The position numbers and the translations under genes are program-made. From the NCBI GenBank assembly GCA_032622095.1, contig CP136064.1, positions 255,919,863 to 255,983,862 of the forward strand: a DNA stretch of 64,000 nt, in the 5' to 3' direction. The DNA comes from Siphonodentalium dalli. Its lineage: Eukaryota; Mollusca; Scaphopoda; Gadilida; Siphonodentaliidae. Shown one piece after another: positions 34,199 to 44,111 of the stretch (the first letter of the stretch is position 1; each line of letters opens with the position of its first letter). The notes beneath the pieces are model-generated. The model did not search any database. It saw only the letters and a list, made by a program, of their open reading frames with translations, and had not been told where the DNA came from.

Positions 34199-34725
34199 AC
34201 AAAGTGCGCGTTGGTGCTTATACCTTAGGTGCAGGTGAATGATGACATCATATAATTTTTTCTATAGTGATGAGCCAAATTCTGGTGGCGTGTACGTTTT
34301 TTTTTTTAAATGATGCATGACTTCCAGTTAGCAACTGTCTGGATATTGTTAAATTGCGGAATCGGCAGTGTAGTAACGAGATGAAAATAAAATTGTCAAC
34401 TGTACAACTTCCAAAAAATTCCCATGTGATTTAGGCACATTAGTTCTATTTGGACCAATTTCGTTAGTTATCTTAATCAATGAAAACAAGAGAAGATGTC
34501 ATGGTATAGTACATGACATCATTTACATCATGTTGGCTCTGTGGGCCACAATCCAGACAAGATTGCACAATCCATGACAATAGTTGTCAGTCATGTCGTC
34601 TCCACCGGGGCCATTGCATGCTGTTACATAAATTATTCTTAGCATTATGTCGCCGATAAAAAGCAAATTTGAGGCACAGCGACAGCGTGTGTGGTTGCTC
34701 CAATACATGTCATGTATGATTCATA
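34199..34725. other. No recognised gene
   Basis: Unique-looking; poly-T at 34291-34300 region. Confidence 0.4.
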
Positions 34726-35640
34726 TTATAATAGGAGAAGTCACTTCACCCAATTTTAATTCTCTCTGCTGGTCCCTGAGAAGATGTCTTTCAGGTCGCC
34801 CTCTAGGCTGGTCCCTGTCTCACCAAGTCGCCCTTTAGGCTGGTCACTGTCTCCCAAGTTGCCATCTAGGCTGGTTCCTATTTCACCAAGTCACCCTCTA
34901 GGCTGGTCACTGTCTCCCAAGTTGCCCTCTAGGCTGGTTCCTATCTCACCAAGTTGCCCTCTATGCTGGTCCCTGTCTCCCAAGTTGCCCTCTAGGCTGG
35001 TTCCTATCTCACCAAGTTGCCCTCTAGGCTGTTCCCTGTCTCACCAAGTCGCCCTTTAGGCTGGTCACTGTCTCCCATGTTGCCCTCTAGGCTGGTTCCT
35101 ATCTCACCAAGTTGCCCTCTAGGCTGGTCACTGTCTCACCAAGTCGCCCTTTAGGCTGGTCACTGTCTCCCAAGTTGACATATAAGCTGGTCACTCTCTC
35201 CCAAGTTGCCAATTAGGCTGGTCACCTTCTCCCAAGTTGCCATCCAGGCTGGTCCCTGTCTCCCAAGTTGTCATAATAGGCTGATCTGTGTCTCACCAAG
35301 TCACCCTCTAGGCTGATCACTGTGTCCCAAGTTGACCTCTAGGCTGGTCCCTGTCTCCCAAGTTGACCTCTAGGCTGGTCCCTGTCTCCCAAGTCACCCT
35401 CTAGGCTGGTCTCTGTCTCCAAGTCGCCCTCTAGGCTGGTCCCTGTCATCCAAGTCGCCCTCTCCGCTGATCTCTGTCTCACCAAGTCGCCCTCTCGGCT
35501 GATCCCTGTCTCACCAAGTCACCCTCTAGGCTGGTCCCTGTCTCACCAAGTCGCCCTCTAGACTGGTCCCTGTCTCACCAAGTCGCCCTCTATAGGCTGG
35601 TCCCTGTATCACCAAGTCGTCCTCTGAGCTGGTTCTTGAA
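34726..35640 (+). repeat. 31/32-bp tandem array (about 27 units) grown from a family H segment
   Basis: Begins as family H ('ggagaagtcacttcaccc'), then repeats 'ccctctaggctggtccctgt' followed by either 'ctcccaagttg' (31-bp unit) or 'ctcaccaagtcg' (32-bp unit). In the first third the two types alternate, giving a 63-bp higher-order unit and hence a spurious 91-codon frame. Confidence 0.93.
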
Positions 35641-35881
35641 GTCAGCCCTCTACCACCTTAAGCTCTGCCACAGGGAACTGACTGCAAACCTTGGACCATC
35701 TGAAAATCCACCTAATGATTGTATTAGTCGCGATAGTTGCCTGCCAGTCACAATGCCACCATTGTAATTCAGTTTTAGTAGGCTGTAATTTACGAACTCT
35801 TTCCTGCCCAATAATGATGCTAATTGTTGTCATTTGGACTTGATTTAAGTCAGTAGAATCACAGGTTGTCAGGGTGGTGGG

Positions 35882-36517
35882 ACCGCCCACTGCTATATGC
35901 TGGGTGTTAATACTAGCCTACATGCTCTCATTATCATCTTGTTTTAAGACTCTTCTCGTTATTAACCCTTCCATGACTGGAGTTGAACCGCCCACTGCTA
36001 TATGTTGGGTGTTACAGGCACTCATTATCATCTTGTTTTAACCCTTTACCCAACAAACCGGTCAAAACCGGCCAAATAAAGCTTCAACAGCCTAAAATAT
36101 CTTCGGTCTGTCTCAATAGAACCATACAAATATGGATATCATTGGAACCGGCTCCTTGACCACATTGTGATAGTTACAGTTATGCCCTGTGCCAATGCAT
36201 TCTCTTATATATGCGAGTCGACCATATAATAGGTCGCCTCGCATATATAAGAGAATGCATTGGCCAAAAAAAAATCTTTTTTTAACACTTTTTACCATTT
36301 TTTCTTACATTCTTTAACAATTTTATAATTTTTAATGTGTTAAGCCAATGCATTCTCTTATATATGCGAGGCGACCTATGGTCGACTCGCATATATAAGA
36401 GAATGCATTGGCACAGGGCCCTTCTGTTGGGTAAAGGGTTAATCTTCCATGACTGGAGTTGAACCGCCCACTGCTATATGTTGGGTGTTACAGGCACTCA
36501 TTATCATCTTATTTTAA
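35882..36517 (+). repeat. ~80-bp repeat in three copies around A4
   Basis: 'accgcccactgctatatg', 'tgggtgtta', 'ctcattatcatctt...ttttaa' occur at 35882-35946, 35986-36041 and 36463-36517. The last two extend left through a family B terminus (ttaaccc/ttaatcttccatgactggag) so that A4 is flanked by a 79-80 base duplication (35962-36041 and 36439-36517) that begins and ends with TTAA. Confidence 0.85.
36042..36438 (+). mobile_element. Family A element (A4), 397 bp
   Basis: TTAA at 36038-36041 and 36439-36442. The loop of hairpin 1 carries an extra 'tataat' relative to A1. Confidence 0.88.
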
Positions 36518-36838
36518 CCTCTTCGCTGCTAAATGATGTTGTGACGTGTGCTGGTGTGTGGACATTATTGACATTTTCCAGTGGATAACTATGACGGGAA
36601 TATCACAAGAACCATATAATTAACTCAGTTGGAAGGCTATTATCATTCACAATCGTGGAACATTGTGCATTAAAATTTGAGATACACTTATTCTGATGCG
36701 CCATTTTCTGAGTTCCATTCATGAATAATGGCCAACTGCTAGTGTGCTGAAGTAAGTCCATAGGTACTACGGACCATATAGCACATGACATGCACTTTTA
36801 AGTCTGTGATATTTACAGACGACATAGCAGCGAAGAGG
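36518..36838. mobile_element. TTAA-type element with CCTCTTCGCTGCT ends, 321 bp
   Basis: Left flank TTAA (36514-36517), right flank TGAA. Ends CCTCTTCGCTGCTA and TAGCAGCGAAGAGG. A second, right-truncated copy lies at 49753-49990. The interior shares 'ggctattatcat' and 'ggaacat' with that copy. No hairpin module. Confidence 0.8.
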
Positions 36839-36859
36839 TGAAGACTCCTCTTTTATTAA

Positions 36860-37095
36860 CTCTTCCATATCTGGAGTATCCTGAAATTTTTGCAAAAAAC
36901 CCTGTGCCATATTTATATGCGAGTCTCCCATAGGGCGCCTCGCATATATAAGAGAATACATTGGACTAATAATATTTACCTTGACCTTGTAAGACAGTGC
37001 ATTCTCTCATATATGTGAGGCTCCCTGTGGGTCGACTCGCATATATGAGAATGCACTGGCATAGAATCTTTAAGGCTGCACAGCAGAGCTCCCGT
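36860..37095 (-). mobile_element. Family B element (B7)
   Basis: TTAA at 36856-36859 and 37096-37099. Reverse orientation; both hairpins present but eroded. Confidence 0.8.
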
Positions 37096-37099
37096 CATG

Positions 37100-37632
37100 A
37101 AATGGTTAATATTTGGCTTTGGTGAATGCTCTCTGTATACAAACAAAATTCAATATACTAATACTTTATGTGAGGTTTGGATGACTTGTAATTGTGATGT
37201 TGATACATTTGTTGATACACTCATACTCAAAATTCATTTGGTGAGCCCAAAGTTTTTATTTCCAATTTGAATGTGAGAATTAACAATGTCTGAGCCTTCA
37301 TTTATTGTACCCCCCCACCCCCCCCCCCCCCCCCCCCCAGTCAGCTTGTCTGTCTGGCCATATGTCCATCCGTCAATGTATGCAAGTCACGAAATTGGTG
37401 AGAGTTTGTATTCCTACATCTTTCAGTCAATTTATTTAAACTTGTTTGGCACAGATATTTAGTACCATGAGAACCTGTGATTATGAGGGTCATTTGATAT
37501 ATATTCCCCTTTTTCGACTTAAGACTTAAGACATTTTTGTTTGTTGCAATTTTATTTGCAACAAGTTATATGTATAATTTATTCAGAGCTTGTATTCCTT
37601 GTGTTATTTTTTTAAAAAGACAAATATGTTAA
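37100..37632. other. Stretch with poly-C tract
   Basis: Poly-C at 37310-37338 with one A interruption. No gene recognised. Confidence 0.5.
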
Positions 37633-37932
37633 AGGGGTACTGTACACACACTAAATCCAGCCATATTTGGGACCATCTCCTTTTATACTCAACAGAATAT
37701 ATGCAACAAATGAATGAATTTGAGCCATGGATGAGTGCAAAATACAATCATTGACATTTTCATGGTAATTATAATTAGTCACTCTAGTCATAAATTAATT
37801 TTCATTATAATTACCATGTTGTTTGCATCGTTCATAAAGTAAATGGTTCATTCATGAATTTATTGCATATATTCTTTTGAGTATAAAAGGAGATGGTCCC
37901 AAACATGGCTGGATTTAATGTTCAGTACCCCT
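37633..37932. mobile_element. Family G element (G2), 300 bp
   Basis: TTAA at 37629-37632 and 37933-37936. Same arms as G1, with the central 'cattataattaccatg' inverted repeat. Confidence 0.85.
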
Positions 37933-37937
37933 TTAAT

Positions 37938-38665
37938 GTCGCCCAATTCCACTGCTGGGCATCCTTAGTCCTATTGGGATAGTCCCATCTCTAGTTTTAT
38001 TTGGTCAAATTGATTGGAAAAGTAACAATTTATAGCTTCTAAAATTATCAAGAAAATACTAGTAACCATGAAACATGCTCAATTGAAATATCCATTAGAA
38101 ATACTGTATTGATCACTGTATACATGTACAATGTAAAAAGTAAATATTAAATCCACCCTACTACCTTAATTTGAAGAAAAAAACCTTTAAATATCATAAT
38201 CTAATGTATAGCCTTTGTCTGACACTACCCTAGGCCAACTTGCCCATATATATAAAACACCCACTTGAACGGGTGGGTGGGTATGTTCTACTCACAATCA
38301 AATTCAAAGGACCTTGGCCTGTGGTCACAGTGTGGTGTAAGGGGAATATTTTGATTAAATCAGTCAAAGGTATCAGTCGGGTGTGATTTCACTCCATCAA
38401 TTCTAGAGTACACAACTGAGTGACTCCAGAGATAAACCTTGTGTCAACAGAAGCTGTTTGTCGTGACACTATGACTTGTTGTTGACCTCCGGTCCACAGC
38501 CAGACATCACTACGTAAGTAAGTGGTGGTTCAATTTAGTGTAACTCAGTGGGACTATCAGTACAGATACACTGTATGTACTATGTGATATAGCCAGGATT
38601 CTATATATTGTACGGGGAGGGGGTTGGGTAATTTTACAGGGAGGGGGATGGCTTGAATAAGAAAG
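37938..38665. other. No recognised gene
   Basis: Unique-looking. A 'ctacgtaagtaag' donor-like site at 38509-38521 has no convincing exon before it. Confidence 0.4.
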
Positions 38666-38672
38666 AGGCATC

Positions 38673-38955
38673 CAGAAAATATGAGCAGACAACAGACATA
38701 GACAAATATGAGCAGACGACAGACATACACAAATATGAGCAGACGACAGACATACACAAATATGAGCAGACGACAGACATACACAAATATGAGCAGACGA
38801 CAGACATACACAAATATGAGCAGACAACAGACATACTCAAATATGAGCAGACAACAGACATACACAAATATGAGCAGACGACAGACATACACAAATATGA
38901 GCAGACGACAGACATACACAAATATGAGCAGACAACAGACATACACAAAAAGATA
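38673..38955 (+). repeat. 27-bp tandem array, about 10 copies
   Basis: Unit 'aaatatgagcagacgacaga' plus 'catacac'. Because 27 is divisible by three and the unit lacks stops, several long frames result (for example KYEQTTDIH repeated). The 'agcagacgacaga' core and the downstream 'ggaaatgttcagataataag' are family E sequence, so the array is an expansion of an E segment. Confidence 0.94.
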
Positions 38956-39310
38956 ATACTAGAGCAGAAAGATTATTATTAATTGGTGGGAAATGTTCAG
39001 ATAATAAGACCAAAATAAAAAAGACCTGTGTTTCTGATGACCCGCCCGCCCCTATTCCTAATATTCTAATATTCTAATATTATGTTTTTTATTATTTTAT
39101 TGTACAATACAAACAAGGAGAAGTCCGGAAAGCTTATGGGTATTCATATTTATTTTGAGCAAAGTTTTAAATAAAATGAAAAAATTAAATAAAATGAAAA
39201 GCCACCCGCCCGCCCCTATTTTTTTCTTGCATGTCACCAGAAACACAGGTATATTGTTTTTGGCCTAAGTTCCACAAACAATGGTTGAACTTATTATCTG
39301 AACACCTATC
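38956..39310. mobile_element. Family E element (E5) split by another inverted-repeat element
   Basis: E sequence 'gggaaatgttcagataataa' at 38989-39008 and 'ttgaacttattatctgaaca' at 39284-39303 flank the 39024-39250 element. Confidence 0.65.
39024..39250. mobile_element. Inverted-repeat element, ACCTGTGTTTCTGRTGAC ends
   Basis: Ends acctgtgtttctgatgac and gtcaccagaaacacaggt. 'acccgcccgcccctatt' occurs near both ends in direct orientation. No target duplication recognised. Confidence 0.7.
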
Positions 39311-39668
39311 AATGAAAATTTAATAAAGAAAGGGTTTATATCAGGGTTGGCCTTTCTCCATGAAAATAAAACAAATATGTCAATTCAGTCCGACTAAAGG
39401 TATATAGTTACACTGGTGTAGCAGGCTTAATTAATTGGGGGGGGGGGTAAATATTAAGCTGGTTCCTGAGTAAATACACTTTGAATATTCTGTGTGTTTC
39501 TGAAGAAATTTAGAATATTTCTGACGATAACCTTGACTCGAAGCAACTATTTGTTCCTACTTACTTAAAAAGGTCAAGTTTGGCAATATGATTAAAGTAC
39601 TAGTATTCGTATTTCTAATTAAATTGCAAGACACGTTAGACCCTGTATCATCTTTCATTGTGTGTGAA

Positions 39669-40041
39669 CAAGCCTTGTAATAGTGTGCCTGTCATTTGCA
39701 GAATGAGGTCCCCAGAGGGTGAATTTAGTGATGCTACAACACATAGCGGGCTACCATCACTAAATTCACCATCTGGGGACCTCATTCTGCTCAGGCCTCG
39801 ACTGTTATGGGAGACCTAGGATCAGATTGAAGTTTCCCAGTTGAAGTTGGTGATGATCACCCATTAGTCACCTTGATTATGCAATTTATCTTCTGCAAAT
39901 TTGGGGATATAGAATCTGAACAGAAGGGAAAAAATAACTAAAAACAATATTAGTTTGAGATTATAGATACTTAGATAGAGGCCTAAATAGAATAAGGTTC
40001 CCAGAGGGTGAATTTAGTGATATTAGCTATTTCAAGGCATG
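39669..40041. mobile_element. Family D element (D11)
   Basis: Ends caagccttgtaatagtgtgc and gctatttcaaggcatg. The second hairpin is largely deleted. Confidence 0.8.
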
Positions 40042-40155
40042 TGTGATCGAAACATTGCTTCTGTGACACACTGGCATTTGATGAGGAATCTGTACATATT
40101 GAAACCTGCTCGATTATTTTTAAGCAATATCTGATTTCATAATGCTAAACCTGTG

Positions 40156-40228
40156 TAATCTTGTTTTCTATTCGTAATCTTGTTTTCTGTTCGTAATCTT
40201 GTTTTCTGTTCGTAATCTTGTTTTTTTC
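40156..40228 (+). repeat. 19-bp tandem repeat merging into a splice acceptor
   Basis: Nearly four copies of 'taatcttgttttctgttcg' run directly into the pyrimidine tract of the 27-nt exon at 40241. The repeat supplies repeated TCTTG, TTTTCT and TGTT motifs to the intron just upstream of the acceptor. Confidence 0.85.
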
Positions 40229-40240
40229 TTTCATTCACAG

Positions 40241-40267
40241 TGTGATACAGAGAGCGGAGATGATCGG
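40241..40267 (+). CDS. 27-nt microexon, same putative host gene
   Basis: A long pyrimidine tract ('tttttttctttcattcacag') precedes the exon and 'gtgagttt' follows it. In phase 0 it encodes CDTESGDDR (9 residues); one of the other two frames carries a stop. Microexons of 27 nt are typical of neuronal or otherwise regulated splicing in animals (general knowledge), but nothing here shows the tissue. A 19-bp tandem repeat runs into its pyrimidine tract (40156-40228). The gene is not recognised, and linkage to the two upstream exons is inferred from shared strand, shared phase and acidic/serine composition. Confidence 0.48.
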
Positions 40268-40512
40268 GTGAGTTTCTTCTTTATATTGGTTTCATTTCAG
40301 TCTACAATGCACCAAGAACAAAGCGGCTACAGATTGTTTCTCGCAGACAGATTTATTTTTGTGATATATAGCAATATACAGAAGATTTTAAAATATTCAA
40401 TCAAAAAACTCTTTGAACAATACAAACCGATTACATTGAAAACATCCTTGATGACGTCAACTTTAACAGAAAATATCTCGACTAAATTACGAAGTATAGT
40501 CAACATAAATCA

Positions 40513-40621
40513 CTGAGAGCTTTCCGATGAATGGCAACAAGCCATATTTCCAACTAAATCCTGAAAAGTTACCCATAATTCTGCTGTGGTTAAGGAGTCG
40601 ATTATTTAGGGCGTTACTGTA
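40513..40621 (+). mobile_element. Family C half element (C8, right arm only)
   Basis: Starts 'cactgagagctttccgatga' at the apex and ends 'gggcgttactgta'. Confidence 0.85.
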
Positions 40622-41878
40622 TCTTAGTAAGAAGTAAAATAGGTTTCATAAAAATTGGCTTGGAGCTCTAAATGAATTTTTTTAATGGATAAAAAGCTTT
40701 AAAAAAAATCTCCTGGAACCCTGAATATCTATTTTAGGAAATGTTTGGTCGATTTACAACCTTTAAATCAGGCTTGTCCTCATAATGAAATGTTTTCATC
40801 GATTTTGAAAATTTAAATCAGGCTTGTCCTCATAATGAAATGTTTCAGCTGTTACCTTTTTCATTGTTGAGTGAGGTGTGTTTGATTTTTATCTGGAAGA
40901 ATAATTTTAATTGGATTCTGCTCAAACATAATTTAAAATTCTCACTTCCATTATCCGCTCCAACATAACATCTGTTGTGGCAGGACCCCTCTTATATGAT
41001 TAAAACAAGTCACCTTGAATTGATCAAACGCCCGCCTACATATAGAAAATACTCAAGGTTGTCACCCATGTTATTTCTTTCTGATGATATTTCTTTGCCG
41101 GTGGCGTGTTTGAGCTCTTGCATACTCTATTATTAAGTCACTTTTAGGACAAAGACCTCATCGGCACAGCCGGTTATTACATAGGACAAATGCCAGAGGA
41201 TGCTAACCAATAGCCCAGCATGTGTCGAATTTAAACACTAATGATTTCGTCCTTCAGATCAGCCTAATACGTGGGGCTTTAGGTTTTTATTAGCCCTTTA
41301 ATGTTATTTATGGAGGTCTGCAAAAAATCCCTTCAGGCTAACTTTTGTGTTAAATTTATACCCTATGAAAAATAATAACACATCATTAGGTACGTAAGTG
41401 GTGCTTAATAGGGACAGGTGTTTAAACATTTTCTCTCAAAGTTTATTGTGCAGATACAGAGAAAGCATTGTTAGATGGTGCTGAGACTGGTATCCATCTA
41501 TAAAGCGTGGGTTTTCACTACATGTTTATAGATCAGTTTTCAGTATACATTGCATGTTTAGAGTTGACAGACCTCCATTATTTTTCCTTGGGAGTTTTAT
41601 GATTTTAGCCCTACCCTTTCTCTTCACAATGCTTCGGATATTTGCTATTTCTCAGGCACTTAATAACAGTATGTTGACTTTAGTGCGGAGTTTTGAAGAA
41701 ATTTTCTGCAAATATTTTGCTTTTGACAATTCTTCTTTGTAGTGGGAAGTCGGTCTCATATTTTGTTGTCATAAACCTGCTGACCTTATGTGAACAAGGC
41801 CTGGAGAAAAAAGACCACCTCATTAATAGTTATTATTAATTCTATGTATAAAGGATACAGGAGAACCTGATCGGTACT
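40622..41878. other. 1.25 kb without recognised gene
   Basis: A 31-base local direct repeat ('aaatcaggcttgtcctcata' at 40767 and 40815). Otherwise unique; no splice-bounded frame. Confidence 0.45.
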
Positions 41879-41972
41879 CAGGGGCGCCGGAAGAGGGGGG
41901 GGCAGCTGACCCCCTGCCCTTGACCAAGGGGGGGCGAGCGGGGGGCAGGACTTGCCCTTTTTCTGGAGACAC
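41879..41972. mobile_element. Left-end fragment of the CAGGGGCGCCGG hAT-like family
   Basis: Starts caggggcgccggaagagg and continues with 'cagctgaccccctgcccttg' and 'ggacttgccctttttctgga' exactly as in 11424-11530, then stops. Confidence 0.85.
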
Positions 41973-42184
41973 GATACAGTAAATGTTGATGGTTCCGTAG
42001 GCTAAAATAATTACTATTTTGTTTCTCAGCCATTTTTTCTCTAAAATAGAGATGGGGGAGGCCATGGACCAGCTTAGAGGTACATGTATCAAATTAGGAG
42101 AAATCACTACTACTTGTTTGGTTATTATTGGGAAGTGAACTGTTGTCAGGGAGATGTCGTAATGTCTGATATTCAATTTACATA

Positions 42185-42425
42185 GTAACATCACACTTCT
42201 ATGATCTTATAAGTATTATGCAACACAAGAGCCCATTTATACAAAAAATATTGAGTATTTTACACCATTATAATCCGTAAATATACTTGATATATGCTGT
42301 TGGGCCATATAAATACTGGTATATGAGAGAGAAGTCACTTCTCCCTGCTACAGAAATAGGGAGAAGTGGCAAATTTTATGGAGAAGATCTCTCCCAAGTC
42401 GTCCTTCTGGTCCCCGGGGGAGGAA
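42185..42425 (+). repeat. Family H repeat (H2)
   Basis: 'ttctatgatcttataagtat' to 'tctcccaagtcgtccttctg'. Confidence 0.72.
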
Positions 42426-42471
42426 GTTATGTTTTTCTTTCTGGCCGAAGATGAAGGTTGTTCATATATAT

Positions 42472-42868
42472 GTGACCCGCCATATCAAATCCAGTCGTAA
42501 GTCGGGATTTTTTTACCCTATGGTCGACTCGCATATATAAGAGAATGCATTGGCCTAACAATTATTTACAATTTTAATAATTTTTTCGTGTATTCTTTAA
42601 CAATTTTATAATTTCACCCATACAGAGCCCCAGACAAACATGAGCAGACGACACTCTTCTATATGCTTCTATATATGTGTGGGGCTCCCTGTAGGGTAAT
42701 GGATGTTTTTTATTTTCTGTCCTAAAAATTGTAAGAGACATTTATTTTAAAAAAATGATAAAAAATTGTTAGGCCAATGCATTCTCTTATATATGCATAT
42801 ATAAGAGAATGCATTGGCACAGGGTAAAAAAAACCCGACTTCCGACTGGATTTGATATGGCGGGTCAC
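42472..42868. mobile_element. Element with GTGACCCGCCATATCAAATC ends carrying the shared hairpin module
   Basis: 397 bp. About 34 bases of terminal inverted repeat (one mismatch), GTGACCCGCCATATCAAATC ... CAGTCGTAAGTCGGG and complement. Inside lie 'ctatggtcgactcgcatata' + 'gagaatgcattggcc' (half of a family A hairpin), the 'tattctttaacaattttata' spacer of family A, and an intact hairpin 'ggccaatgcattctcttata' / complement followed by 'cacagggt'. The termini are unrelated to TTAACCC. Confidence 0.85.
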
Positions 42869-42894
42869 ATACTAGTATGTTGAAAGAAGTCACT

Positions 42895-43195
42895 TTCCGT
42901 ATTTGCTATCAGGGAGAAGTGGTCGTTTATCAGGGAGAAGTCATACTAGCTGAAGTACAGTGTACACCCCAATAACTTCACCTTTCTATGATACAATCAA
43001 TTTTATGTGATAAAAAAAAGCCCATTTATAAAACTATTATTAAGGGAAATATGCATTAAATATGTTGTTTTAAAATATGCATACTGGTATATTAGAGAGG
43101 AAGTCACTTCTCCCTGGGACAAAAATAGGGAGAAGTGGCACGTTTAATGGTTAGATATCTCCCAAGTTGTCATCTGTGCTGGTTCATACTTCCAC
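42895..43195 (+). repeat. Family H repeat (H3)
   Basis: 'gtacagtgtacaccccaata' to 'tctcccaagttgtcatctg'. Confidence 0.7.
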
Positions 43196-43837
43196 TTTTG
43201 CGATCATGAAGTGAAGTCAGAAGGGAAGAGTTAAGAATTCATTCTCCCAATGGAGTTAATACTGATTACAATGCTGTCAACACTTGTCATCAAACTTGAG
43301 AAAATTTCTTTTCCCTTTAGACTGATTGTGTGTGCGTGCATTTATCTGCGTGCAAATTTATCAGCAAAATTAGATTTGTTGGAAAATTTATCCGTATTAT
43401 GGAGATGGAGAACTAAAGTGCTGTGGTCAACCAGTCGGAGTGTTATTGTCTCGTACACAATAGTGAATTGCATCAAGGCCCTAATCTAATTTCATCTAAT
43501 CCCTCAAGACGCCGAGGTCGACAAAGGCACGACTCTAACAGAAAATTCTTTCTCCGTGATGTATTATTCACGCACGCGTTTCTTCTAATTGTCTCTCGTG
43601 AATTTCCCAGTTGATTTTGCTTCGGAGTTTCGTCAGGGTTTTTACGCTTTCTCACTTATTTGTGTGCAAATGAACTACGTTATACAATGATTTTCTAAAG
43701 GACACGATGCTTCATTTAGTTTTATAGTTGGATCGCGGAATCCGGGCCGTCATCATTTGATTGGTTGAGGTCACCGATGTCACTCAAGATTGCAGAGTTT
43801 CATTGTCGCCTTACGGCTCGATGTTAACCCTCTTTAT
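43196..43837. other. Repeat-free island
   Basis: Overlapping short open frames on both strands but no splice signals. Raised CpG around 43490-43580. Function is not visible. Confidence 0.4.
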
Positions 43838-44027
43838 ACAAAATGCCACTTAGTCATAAAAATATACATTGGAATAGTCTATTATTCATCTGGATGGGTT
43901 TTCATAATAAAATAAGCAGACGACAGATAATACAAGTAAAGAAAGAGTCCTATTTAATGGACGGAAATGTTCAGATAATACGTCGTTTGTTGAACTTATT
44001 ATCTGAACATTTCCTATTAAAGGGAAC
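43838..44027. mobile_element. Family E element (E6)
   Basis: 'tgccacttagtcataaaaat', 'acattggaatagtctattat', 'aagcagacgacagata', 'gaaatgttcagataatacgt', 'gttgaacttattatctgaac'. Confidence 0.68.
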
Positions 44028-44111
44028 TACAGTAATCACTACTAATGCCCTAAATAATCGACTCCTTAACCACAGCAGAATTATGGGTAATTTTTCAGGA
44101 TATAGTCAGAC
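44028..44111 (+). mobile_element. Family C half element (C9, left arm)
   Basis: 'tacagtaatcactactaatg' terminus (with an 8-base insertion) through 'ttttcaggatatagtcag'. Confidence 0.8.

Noticed and set aside
38510-38982. Frames of 82-129 codons on both strands in the 27-bp array
   Set aside because: Same cause: a stop-free 27-bp unit derived from a transposon. Several frames on both strands are open at once, which real genes rarely show.
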